Shown in pieces: positions 37,114 to 45,051 of a stretch of DNA of 64,000 bases. The notes beneath the pieces were generated by a model, which had not been told where the DNA came from, did no database searches, and saw only the letters and a list, made by a program, of their open reading frames with translations. Location: contig NZ_JACVZE010000014.1 in assembly GCF_015461805.1 (NCBI RefSeq), positions 1 to 64,000 of the forward strand, read 5' to 3'. Position numbers and translations under genes: made by a program. Each line of letters starts with the position of its first letter. Within the stretch, counting starts at the first letter, position 1. Origin of the DNA: Pseudomonas pisciculturae. Lineage in GTDB: Bacteria; Pseudomonadota; Gammaproteobacteria; Pseudomonadales; Pseudomonadaceae.

Positions 37114-38748
37114 TTAAGACTGTGGCGTCGTCGCATCCCGAATCATCCACTCCGCCATGCGCACACAGTATTGCATCGCCAGATCTGCCTGAGACAGCGC
37201 GGCCATTTCGCTTATGTCCGAAGCAGCCTTCATATGTTCCAACAGCTTTGCCTTCGGAGTGTCCCTGGCGCTCTCCCAAAAGAAATTAAAATAGTCCATT
37301 GCAGTTCTCAACGGTTTACGACCAGCATTACGGTCGACTACTCCGAAGAAGGTCGATGGATGTTGTTTGTATGCCTCCAGTTCAGCGTTCGTCATGGTTA
37401 TCATGCACATGAAGCGCTCCCCATTGACACCAAGGAAGGTGCAAAATGCTTGCTTCTGCTCCGGCATGACAACGCCACCCTCCAGGACGGCCTCTACGTC
37501 CACACCACCCGGCCCTGGAACCGTATACCTGAAACCGATCTGGAGTCTGTCTGATGGCTGGTTGCTGGCGAAAACATCCGCCTCACCGATGAAGGACACA
37601 GGAATCGTCCGATGTTTCTCCATGGACTCGATCAGCTCGAATACCGGCAAATGACGGTGCCGCGTCTGCACCTGTTCTATCAAGCTCTTGAAGGCCGGCT
37701 GCATGTCATTCACTCGAAACCCCCACAGTAGAAAGCTGAAGGGCAGATTGGTCGCGTCAAGGTGATGCTCTTCGAGAGTGAGTGTTGCGATTACATACGC
37801 CGGGGGCAGCGCTCTTCCAACCCGGTCCTCCGTATAGCATTTCAGCAGTCGTTTTGTTTCTGCCAGAGCTATGGGGAGCTTTTCGAACTGGTGAAGTTCG
37901 AGTCGACCGTCGTTCGTGTCTATAAAGACAATCCGAGGGTGCTCAGCATGCTTCGTCAACGCACTGTGCAGAAGCTTATTGACCTTAAGCCTGGTGCCTT
38001 CGCGTCGCTTGGCCTCAACGGAGAACTTAGCGCCAGTGGCGACATGAGTGGCGACAAACTCCACGTGCGTAGAGCGACGGTCCGTTTCATCTTCCAATTC
38101 GAGGGTGAACCCAGCCCGCAAAAGCGACGCAGCAACTCGCACCTCATACATCGCCCCAGTAAATCCGCGAGGACTTCTGATCCTATCAATGAGAAGAGGC
38201 TCGACGCCCACCGCATGCTGCAGCGCGTACAAGTCATATGCGAAGCGTATGTAAGCCGATAACGCTCCCGTCGCAGGTAATCTAGATTCTTCATAGTTAA
38301 TCTCACGCACAGCCGCCTGCTCGCATGCACGCAGGAACCAAACCACGATGCGATGCTGATCGTCCTTCGGCTTGCGGATCTCTTCCTGCCACCAGTCATC
38401 GCCAAGGACGATCCTGGGATAGTCGCGCAAGAAATCGTGAAACGTCCTCCAATTCTTCGAAGTGTGAAGCTGGCGACCGACGGCGACAATGCGATGCCCA
38501 TTTACTTGCGTGGAAATGATGGCTCTGCCCAGCCCTTGCTGCTCCCGACGCTGAAACTCTCGCGCTTCATGTCTTGTACCAGCGGCCACCCGCTCAGCCT
38601 CATGTAGATCCAGCGAGCCGTGACACTTTTTGAACTTCTTGCCACTGTTACAGGGACACGGGGCGTTTCTACCGGTCGTATGGTGCACGTGCTCACTCCT
38701 GCCGGAGATAGGGAAATCGAGAATACCCAGCGGGTCAATGACTGACAA
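37114..38748 (-). CDS. SEC-C motif protein with restriction-endonuclease-like core
   Basis: 544 residues. The SEC-C zinc knuckle NAPCPCNSGKKFKKCHG supplies Cys31, Cys33, Cys42 and His43. The middle has a PD-(D/E)xK-like arrangement: Glu202 in the helix YEVRVAASLLRAGF, acidic residues at 219-222, then KFSVEAKRRE with Glu245-Ala-Lys247. The C-terminal half (VDVEAVLEGGVVMPEQ and YFNFFWESARDTPKAKL) matches nothing I know. SEC-C modules are found in SecA and in diverse fusions, where they bind zinc. A nuclease function is inference; the island setting suggests defence. Upstream repeat D and an inverted repeat separate it from the DUF6602 genes. Confidence 0.75.
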   Translation of the reverse strand: MSVIDPLGILDFPISGRSEHVHHTTGRNAPCPCNSGKKFKKCHGSLDLHEAERVAAGTRHEAREFQRREQQGLGRAIISTQVNGHRIVAVGRQLHTSKNWRTFHDFLRDYPRIVLGDDWWQEEIRKPKDDQHRIVVWFLRACEQAAVREINYEESRLPATGALSAYIRFAYDLYALQHAVGVEPLLIDRIRSPRGFTGAMYEVRVAASLLRAGFTLELEDETDRRSTHVEFVATHVATGAKFSVEAKRREGTRLKVNKLLHSALTKHAEHPRIVFIDTNDGRLELHQFEKLPIALAETKRLLKCYTEDRVGRALPPAYVIATLTLEEHHLDATNLPFSFLLWGFRVNDMQPAFKSLIEQVQTRHRHLPVFELIESMEKHRTIPVSFIGEADVFASNQPSDRLQIGFRYTVPGPGGVDVEAVLEGGVVMPEQKQAFCTFLGVNGERFMCMITMTNAELEAYKQHPSTFFGVVDRNAGRKPLRTAMDYFNFFWESARDTPKAKLLEHMKAASDISEMAALSQADLAMQYCVRMAEWMIRDATTPQS

Positions 38749-38785
38749 TCATGCCCTACAGTGAAAACCAACTTACGCTGCTACA

Positions 38786-38814
38786 CAGACCTACTGGGCT
38801 GATCCCGTAGGTCT
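38786..38814. repeat. Inverted repeat upstream of the SEC-C gene
   Basis: CAGACCTAC pairs perfectly with GTAGGTCTG around an 11-base loop, 38 bases 5' of the SEC-C start. Possible operator or old terminator. The rest of 38749-39146 holds repeat D and no gene. Confidence 0.5.
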
Positions 38815-38845
38815 GCAGTGGGTCAAAAGCGCTCATCTCGCAAGT

Positions 38846-38892
38846 GAGGAATCACGCTAGGCTCCGGCAAGCCTAATGATGGGCAATATAAA
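38846..38892 (+). repeat. Module-boundary repeat, copy D
   Basis: The fullest copy: GAGGAATCACGCTAGGCTCC, then GGCAAGCCTAATGATGGGCA and ATATAAA. It separates the SEC-C gene from the DUF6602 pair. Confidence 0.72.
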
Positions 38893-39146
38893 TATAATCA
38901 CGGACTATTAATCGAACCAAAGCACACCCGGGAATTTTTCGGGGCGCCACCAACCTGTCAGCTATCAACTGTGATGGAGGACAGGCTGAATTTTCAGCAA
39001 TGAACCCTAGTACTACCGCACGCAAAAAACGCATCTTCTTTCATCAAAAGATGTACGACCTCATCACCTAACGAGTTTTTCTCTTTCCTTCAGACCGTCT
39101 GTGATGACATTCTGCCTGTATCGGCAATCCACTCGAAGGACAGAGA

Positions 39147-39956
39147 ATGCTATTCAGTCACATGACCGCAGTCGAAGAAAGGATCCTAGCCAGCTCCAAA
39201 ATAAGTGCAAATAGTGGTCATAGTTTGCACAAAGGCACCCCGCGCGAGGCTTTTATTAAAGAGTTTCTTGAAGCTCATCTTCCCTCAACAGTCGCAATCG
39301 GCACCGGGGAAATCATTGACTCTTCCTCCAGCCCAAATGGATCTAGAAACCAATTTGATATAGTCATTTATCGGAAAGGCTTCCCTAAGTTAGATCTCGG
39401 TGGAGGAATCAGTGCATTCCTTGTTGAATCCGTTATAGCCACGATAGAAGTAAAATCCACACTTGATGAGCAAGGACTTGAGCAAGCGATAAAAGCAGCA
39501 CGCAACGCAAAAAAACTACGACCTCATGTTTTTAATTTTATACAGATAGGTTACAAGCTTCCCGCAATAGTAAATTTTGTCGTTGCATATGCTGGACCAG
39601 CAAGAGTCGAAACCGCATACAACTGGATAAACAACATACACGAATCACTAAAAATAACCTCTCCGCAAGTTAAATTCCCAGAACGCTATGACACTCCCTC
39701 TCCGTCTATTGACGGAGTATTTATTCTTAAAAAGGGTTTTTTGCACTTCGACAACATACCCGACTCAATGACTCCTTCAGATCTCAGGGCCTCCCACCCG
39801 CATTCAAACTGGGTATTAACTGAGTCAGAGAGCGGCACTCTCCTATATTTATTTTTCTTATTGAGCAACATATGCATACATAGTGCTAGCCTCGCAATAA
39901 ATGCTGAGAAATACCTATCAAACATCCCTCAAAGTGGATTCAAACTATTACGCTAA
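39147..39956 (+). CDS. DUF6602-like protein 1 (nuclease-like core)
   Basis: 269 residues, AT-rich gene. The N-terminal half follows the pattern I associate with DUF6602: PREAFIKEFLEAHLP (32-46), IGTGEIID (51-58), then NQFDIVIY with Asp71, FLVESV with Glu94 and IEVKSTL with Glu101-Val-Lys103. The spacing D...E-x-K resembles PD-(D/E)xK nucleases; whether it cuts nucleic acid is not known. The C-terminal half ends with a hydrophobic LLYLFFLLSNICIHSASLA helix. AAGGA precedes the ATG. A related gene follows after 59 bases on the same strand. Confidence 0.75.
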   Translation: MLFSHMTAVEERILASSKISANSGHSLHKGTPREAFIKEFLEAHLPSTVAIGTGEIIDSSSSPNGSRNQFDIVIYRKGFPKLDLGGGISAFLVESVIATIEVKSTLDEQGLEQAIKAARNAKKLRPHVFNFIQIGYKLPAIVNFVVAYAGPARVETAYNWINNIHESLKITSPQVKFPERYDTPSPSIDGVFILKKGFLHFDNIPDSMTPSDLRASHPHSNWVLTESESGTLLYLFFLLSNICIHSASLAINAEKYLSNIPQSGFKLLR

Positions 39957-40015
39957 TGCAGAAACTATAAACTCCCGACCATTTGGGAAAAAATTATATT
40001 TAAACGGAGCAATCG

Positions 40016-40816
40016 ATGAAGAACACGAAGCATTTTGACTACATTACTAATCGAATCACCGCAGCCAAACGCAACGCAGATAGCTTAGCATCAGGTATAG
40101 GACACCATGGTATAGCAGGAGAAATACGTGAGATAGCTGTCAAAGAATGTATTGAACCGTTCTTAACACAAAGTTATCAATGTGGAACCGGAAAAGTTAT
40201 TGACTCTTTCCAAAAACTCTCCGACCAACTCGACTTGATAATTTATCATAAAAAAGTTGTACCTCCGATACTGGTTGGCAGAGACCTTGGACTGTACCCT
40301 ATCGAGTGCGTACGATACGTCTTTGAAATAAAAACAACTCTTAATGCCAACGAGATAAGAGACAGCAACAAAAAATTCAGATCCATCTCAATGCTTACAT
40401 CTTTCCCAAAACAAGAAGAGAATGGCTCAATAACAAGCGGGCCTCGTCCGACCACGGTTCTTTTAGCTTTCAATTCGGATATAGCCGGCTCCGAAATCGA
40501 ACGCTATCAAAAACACACAGATGATGATTATCCTCCATGCACTGTGCTTTGTGTGCTTGGAAAGGGATATTGGTTCTTTCATGGTCCATCTAAGAGTTGG
40601 TGTGGACTCGAAACGACCCGCGAGTACCCGCCTTTTTTCGAGTTCAGCATGTTCATAACGGGCTTAATGAACACCTTATCTTCAGAGGAAACTTCGATTA
40701 GGCCATTCAGCCCAGGAGTATACATAAATATCGATGACATCTTACTCCAACCACTATCTAGCCCTCCTGAAAGCACTGGTACTGTAGAAGATAACTGCAC
40801 AGATACGAAAGATTAA
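40016..40816 (+). CDS. DUF6602-like protein 2 (nuclease-like core)
   Basis: 266 residues, homologous in pattern but diverged from the preceding protein: GEIREIAVKECIEPFL (35-50), GTGKVID (57-63), DQLDLIIY with Asp73, PIECV with Glu97 and FEIKTTL with Glu104-Ile-Lys106. GGAG lies 7 bases before the ATG. The middle shares the FF-rich PPFFEFSMFITGLMNTL helix in the place where protein 1 has its hydrophobic helix. Tandem diverged copies on one transcript suggest a heteromeric pair. No toxin, methylase or ATPase accompanies them. It converges with umuC, 19 bases apart. Confidence 0.75.
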   Translation: MKNTKHFDYITNRITAAKRNADSLASGIGHHGIAGEIREIAVKECIEPFLTQSYQCGTGKVIDSFQKLSDQLDLIIYHKKVVPPILVGRDLGLYPIECVRYVFEIKTTLNANEIRDSNKKFRSISMLTSFPKQEENGSITSGPRPTTVLLAFNSDIAGSEIERYQKHTDDDYPPCTVLCVLGKGYWFFHGPSKSWCGLETTREYPPFFEFSMFITGLMNTLSSEETSIRPFSPGVYINIDDILLQPLSSPPESTGTVEDNCTDTKD

Positions 40817-40835
40817 TCCCCCACAGCGTACATCG

Positions 40836-42113
40836 CTAACTGCATTGCACCACCCAAAGCTGATCAAGCTTGGTTGTATAACTCTGACTCATCATCTTCC
40901 GACGCATCTCCCAGTCAGGATCCACAGGCACGCTGGCCGAGCGCAGCGTACCCCTGCCCCATCGTCCATTGACCTGGTCAAGCACCTTCATCACGCGAGT
41001 CGCCTCCACCGGCTGTGACATGGCAAACAAATCATCGGTGTACTCTCCTGGCTGGCAAAGGTTTAGCAACATCACCTCAGCCTTGCTGTACTTAAAACCT
41101 GGCCGAAATATCCGATCAAGCGCACCCACCGCAGCTTGAGTAAGCAGCCGCACGTCGTCGGTGGGGTACGGCATATCCACCACCACCCCATTCGCATACT
41201 TCGGCTCCTCCGGGTTGAACATGCCAGTGCGGATGCACACACGCACCTTCTTGCACAGCGAGTTCTGAGCACGCAGCTTCTCAGAGGCCCGCATCATGTA
41301 AGTGGCCACCGCCTCTTTGATTGGCGGCAGCTCCGTCAGCCTCTTGCCGAACATGCGGCTGCAGCAGATCTCCTGCTTTGGCGGATCCGGCTCATCCAGC
41401 TCCAGGCAAGGCGTGCCACCCAACTCCCTGGCCGTCTTCTCGATCACAATGCTGAACTTCTTACGGAGTGTCCACGGATCCGCCTTAGCCAAATCCATTG
41501 CCGACTTGATACCCATGGCATCAAGATGGAGTTTCATCTTGCGGCCAACACCCCACACCTCCGCCACGTCCGTATTACGCAGCACCCAGTCACGCTTAAC
41601 CGAATCGGTGATGTTGACTACCCCACCGGTTTGCGCCTGCAGGCGCTTCGCCGTGTGGTTTGCCAGCTTCGCTAAGGTCTTGGTATGAGCGATCCCGACA
41701 CCAACAGGAATGCCAGTACAGCGAAGCACTCGTGCACGAATATCCCGGCCTAAAGCATCCAGCCCTCCGATACCAGTCAGATCAGCAAACGCCTCGTCGA
41801 TGCTATACACCTCAACCGCCGGCACCATCGCCTCTATCAAACTCATCACGCGCTCGCTCATGTCCCCGTACAGCGCATAATTAGAGGAGAACGGGACAAT
41901 GCCGTGCTGCTTGAGCTTGTGCTTGATCTGAAAATACGGCTCACCCATTTTGATAAAGGGCTTGGCGTCATAGCTACGGGCGATGACGCAACCGTCGTTG
42001 TTGCTCAGCACCACAATGGGCACCTTCGCCAGATCGGGCCGGAATACCCGCTCGCAACTGGCGTAGAAACTGTTGCAGTCAATCAGGGCAAAGGTCGGTT
42101 CTGGCTTAGACAT
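40836..42113 (-). CDS. umuC: Y-family DNA polymerase V catalytic subunit (UmuC/RulB)
   Basis: Translesion polymerase used in SOS mutagenesis. 425 residues: ALIDCNSFYASCERVF supplies the first metal-binding Asp, YSIDEAFADL the second acidic pair; the helix-hairpin-helix and little-finger regions follow, and the C-terminus matches UmuC length. It overlaps umuD by 8 bases and shares its LexA-controlled promoter. Mobile umuDC/rulAB operons are common on Pseudomonas islands and plasmids, which fits this position. Confidence 0.95.
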   Translation of the reverse strand: MSKPEPTFALIDCNSFYASCERVFRPDLAKVPIVVLSNNDGCVIARSYDAKPFIKMGEPYFQIKHKLKQHGIVPFSSNYALYGDMSERVMSLIEAMVPAVEVYSIDEAFADLTGIGGLDALGRDIRARVLRCTGIPVGVGIAHTKTLAKLANHTAKRLQAQTGGVVNITDSVKRDWVLRNTDVAEVWGVGRKMKLHLDAMGIKSAMDLAKADPWTLRKKFSIVIEKTARELGGTPCLELDEPDPPKQEICCSRMFGKRLTELPPIKEAVATYMMRASEKLRAQNSLCKKVRVCIRTGMFNPEEPKYANGVVVDMPYPTDDVRLLTQAAVGALDRIFRPGFKYSKAEVMLLNLCQPGEYTDDLFAMSQPVEATRVMKVLDQVNGRWGRGTLRSASVPVDPDWEMRRKMMSQSYTTKLDQLWVVQCS

Positions 42114-42531
42114 GGCTGCGCACTGTACTGGTGATCACGCCCCAAATCGACAGTTCGTCGCCTTCGAGGACGTAGCGTGCCGGGAACTTGGGGTTTTCGG
42201 AAAGCAGCACCACCTCCCGGCCACGCTTACACAAGCGCTTACACACGGGCTCATTGTTCAACAGTGCCACCACCACATGCCCGTGTATCGGCTCAATGGC
42301 ACGATCTACCACGGCGAGGTCTCCATCGAAGATCCCAACGCCTTGCATGCTTTCACCAGTGATAGCTACCAGGTACACATGCGGCGCACGGATGTTCAAA
42401 ACTTCATCGAGCGAAATGTGCTGCTCGATGTGATCCGCTGCCGGCGACGGGAAGCCGGCCGGAACCTGGAACGAGCACAACGGCAGCTTCGCGCCGACTT
42501 CAGCGATGGGACCTAAAATGGTAAAGCTCAT
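42106..42531 (-). CDS. umuD: SOS mutagenesis protein UmuD/RulA (autoprotease subunit)
   Basis: 141 residues of the LexA/UmuD S24 peptidase family. The cleavage site is near AGFPSPA (Ala-Gly type bond is at VPAG), the catalytic Ser lies in TGESMQGVGIFDGD, and the Lys is expected in the VALLNNEPVCKRL region. RecA-stimulated self-cleavage gives UmuD', the partner of UmuC. ATG 42531 follows AAAGG by 8 bases; an ATG five codons upstream is less well placed. A LexA box lies 21 bases upstream. Confidence 0.94.
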   Translation of the reverse strand: MSFTILGPIAEVGAKLPLCSFQVPAGFPSPAADHIEQHISLDEVLNIRAPHVYLVAITGESMQGVGIFDGDLAVVDRAIEPIHGHVVVALLNNEPVCKRLCKRGREVVLLSENPKFPARYVLEGDELSIWGVITSTVRSHV

Positions 42532-42551
42532 GGCGGCGCCTTTCACATATA

Positions 42552-42567
42552 CTGTACGAATGTACAG
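42552..42567. promoter_or_regulatory. LexA (SOS) box between umuD and yedK
   Basis: CTGTACGAATGTACAG fits the LexA consensus CTGT-N8-ACAG with near-perfect symmetry. It lies 21 bases before umuD and 66 bases before the divergent yedK start, so it may control both. Confidence 0.88.
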
Positions 42568-42632
42568 TTAACTTTGTAGGACGCTTGCGGTCAATTTTTC
42601 TGTGGGAAATTTCGACAAATGGAGGGCGGCGT

Positions 42633-43328
42633 ATGTGCGGGCGATTTGTGCAGTACGAAGGGATGGCGATCTATATAGAGGAGCTGAATCCTCAGATCGA
42701 ACTGTTCAGCGGTTTCGACGCGCAGCCGATTGATCGCTACAACGTCGCGCCGTCGACGCGAGTACAGGTGCTACACGTAGCGGAAAATGGGCTGTACATC
42801 GATGCTGTCAAATGGGGCTGGGCGCCGTTTTGGGCCAAGGGTAAACGCCCGGATCCGATTAACGCACGCGTCGAGACCGTGACCACGGGGAAGTTTTTCA
42901 AGCAGCTTTGGCCGAATGGCCGAGCGCTGGTTCCGAGTGAGGGTTGGTACGAATGGGTGGTAGACCCTGACGATCCAAAGAAGAAACAGCCGTACTTCAT
43001 TCGCCTGAAGAGTCAAAAACCGATGTTCTTTGGGGCACTCGCCCAGGTACATCGCAGCCTTGAACCTGACGAGCGCGACGGGTTCGTGATCATCACAGCC
43101 GCTGGCGATCAGGGGATGGTGGATATACATGACCGAAAGCCATTGGTGCTTTCGCCTGGCTACGCCCGGGAATGGCTTGACCCAAACCTTAGCCCCGAAC
43201 GTGCTGAAGAAATCGCGCGTGAATGCTGTCAACCAGTAGGCGATTTTGAGTGGTATCCCGTGGGTAAAGCTGTAGGAAATGTGAGAAATCAGGGGCCAGA
43301 CCTGATTCTCCCAGAGGATGAAAACTAA
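42633..43328 (+). CDS. yedK: SOS response-associated peptidase / abasic-site crosslinker (YedK/HMCES)
   Basis: SRAP-domain protein that bonds covalently to abasic sites in single-stranded DNA through its N-terminal Cys2. 231 residues from ATG 42633 (GGAGGG 6 bases upstream), giving the required Met-Cys-Gly-Arg start; a longer frame to 42585 would bury Cys2 and is wrong. Active-site residues by pattern: Cys2, Asn77 (PINAR), Glu107 (GWYEW) and His166 (DIHDRKP). Divergent from umuDC across a LexA box, consistent with SOS control. Confidence 0.95.
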   Translation: MCGRFVQYEGMAIYIEELNPQIELFSGFDAQPIDRYNVAPSTRVQVLHVAENGLYIDAVKWGWAPFWAKGKRPDPINARVETVTTGKFFKQLWPNGRALVPSEGWYEWVVDPDDPKKKQPYFIRLKSQKPMFFGALAQVHRSLEPDERDGFVIITAAGDQGMVDIHDRKPLVLSPGYAREWLDPNLSPERAEEIARECCQPVGDFEWYPVGKAVGNVRNQGPDLILPEDEN

Positions 43329-43366
43329 GCAGCCTTTCCTAATTAGCAGTGCGAGCAGCATTGTGA

Positions 43367-43383
43367 ATTTTAGCCGCTAAAAT
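43367..43383. promoter_or_regulatory. 17-bp palindrome
   Basis: ATTTTAGC-C-GCTAAAAT, a perfect dyad 38 bases after the yedK stop. The GCTAAAA half recurs in the octamer array 170 bases further on. Confidence 0.5.
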
Positions 43384-43462
43384 CGCGACACCCTTGAGTA
43401 CTACATTGAAGTATCAACATTTTTAGCAGGTCTAACTTTAGCTAAACATCTTCTCCAGCACA

Positions 43463-43662
43463 TCGCTCCGTTATTCCGTTATTCCGTCATTTCGTCATTT
43501 CGTCATTTCGTCATTTCGCTATTTCGCTATTTCGCTAAAACGCTAAAACGCTAAAACGCTAAAACGTAAAAACGTAAAAACGCTGTACCGCTACAGCGTT
43601 ATGGCGTTATGGCGTTATGGCGTTACGGCGTTATAGCGCTACACCACTACTACGCTACTACG
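43463..43662. repeat. Array of 8-bp repeats (24-25 units)
   Basis: From 43471, 24 consecutive octamers fill 192 bases in strict register. Almost every unit ends in CG, while the first six bases change in blocks: TTATTCCG x2, TCATTTCG x4, CTATTTCG x2, CTAAAACG x4, TAAAAACG x2, CTGTACCG, CTACAGCG, TTATGGCG x3, TTACGGCG, TTATAGCG, CTACACCA, CTACTACG x2. One earlier unit (TCGCTCCG) may belong. Not a CRISPR array (no spacers). The imperfect direct repeat ATTAGCAGTG...GAGCAGC flanks the region (43342 and 43664). Confidence 0.93.
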
Positions 43663-44052
43663 TATTAGCAGTGATCCGAGCAGCCCACCCCCCACGAGTT
43701 GCAAGCCCTCAGCCCCACAAGCCGCATCGGTCGCAGCGACCAAGAGAATCAGGTGATCAGAGAGAAAAAAACGTCCAACCCCAGCAGGCCCGGCAAGTTA
43801 CCAAGTAGGCAAATAAAAATACCCACACGGTATTGACTTAAAAGCCGAAGCCGACTTAGTCTAAAAAGGACTTACCGAGCAGCACAACTTTCGACAGAAA
43901 TCTGAGCATGGCAATATTTGTTGTGCACACCTGCGCCTCAGAAATATAAAAGCGCACGTAGCCTGATGGAAAGCTTCACACCCTTAGACAATAAAACTTG
44001 CACCCTGAACATCAGACCCAACAGGGTCTGAATTCATTACAGAGATAATTAC

Positions 44053-44133
44053 ATGAAGTTATTCGCCTTAGCTCTCGCCATTGCAAACGCATATGCAGCT
44101 CTGCGCAAAGTATGGGATTTACTGAAGCCCTAA
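44053..44133 (+). CDS. Possible 26-residue hydrophobic peptide
   Basis: MKLFALALAIANAYAALRKV then WDLLKP: one hydrophobic helix with a basic/amphipathic end. GAGA lies 9 bases upstream, and a hairpin precedes it. Small membrane peptides of this kind include type I toxins and phage products, but nothing here proves it is translated. Confidence 0.3.
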   Translation: MKLFALALAIANAYAALRKVWDLLKP

Positions 44134-44175
44134 AAGACCACGTAAGTCGGGTAAAGGACGACCCCTTCCGCAAGC

Positions 44176-44937
44176 CTAAAACAGAGAACCCAAAGGATCT
44201 GGCTGCCAGTTCATGATCACCAGTTCCCCGCTCACCTCAGCCCTCCCCTGTCTTTGGTTGGCCGTGGTGTAGCGAATGTCCAGGGTCTCGAAATGAAAGC
44301 CATCAAACGCCCGCCGAATGTCCGGGTGATCGTTGATGCTGACCATCACCTTACCCTTACAGCGCCGCATGAAATCAGCCATTCGCTCATAATTTTCAAA
44401 GGGGAAATCCACGCCATAGCCCGCCGTCTGCCAGTAAGGCGGGTCCATGTAGTGAAAGGTGTGGGCACGGTCGTAACGCTCGGCGCAGTCCAACCAGGGA
44501 AGGTTCTCAACGTAGGTGCCCGACAACCGCTGCCAAGCTGCAGACAGGTTCTCCTCGATCCGCAGAAGATTGATTGCCGGGCCAGTAGTCGCGGTACCAA
44601 ACGTCTGCCCCGTCACCTTGCCGGCAAAGGCATGGTGCTGCAGGTAGAAAAACCGGGCGGCGCGCTGGATGTCGGTGAGGGTTTCGGGACGGGTCATCTT
44701 CTGCCACTCGAACACCTGCCGAGAACTGAGCGCCCATTTGAACTGGCGCACGAACTCTTCCAGATGGTTTTGCACGACGCGATACAACGTAACCAGGTCG
44801 CCGTTGATATCGTTGAGGACTTCAACCGGCGCGGCCTGGGGGCGCATGAAGTAGAGCGCGGCACCGCCGGCAAAGACTTCGACGTAGCATTCGTGGGGTG
44901 GGAAGAGCGGGATTCCATTGCGTCTTCGTCGGTGGTG
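44176..44937 (-). pseudogene. Phage-type DNA adenine methylase, 5'-truncated
   Basis: D12-class N6-adenine methyltransferase. The homologous frame begins after a stop at 44938-44940 with FPPHECYVEVFAGGAALYF (FxGxG-type SAM motif), and the DPPY catalytic motif is in HYMDPPYWQT. No start codon precedes the SAM motif; the first ATG (44847) lies inside it. About 20 N-terminal residues, including the substrate-side start, are missing, so the gene is probably inactive. The remainder is undamaged, so the loss is recent. Confidence 0.75.
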
Positions 44938-45051
44938 TTAGGGCCATCGATGATTGCCATCGCGCGCAACTTGTCGCTCAAGCCTACCAATGCGGTTGCG
45001 ACGGCCAGGGTCGCCGTGTGCTTGGGCGCGGCCAGCAAACGCGGCTGCGCG

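Larger units (their letters stand above)
43329..44052. other. Gene-free stretch with repeats
   Basis: Holds the palindrome and octamer array listed separately, and a perfect hairpin at 44013-44030 (CAGACCC-AACA-GGGTCTG). No credible gene over 30 codons. Confidence 0.6.

Noticed and set aside
33166..38892. All boundary-repeat copies as integron attC sites
   Set aside because: Only copy C has a complementary GTTRRRY box at a fitting distance; A, B and D lack it, so the family is not simply an attC array.
43463..43662. Octamer array as a CRISPR
   Set aside because: Units are 8 bases with no spacers, and no cas gene is present.
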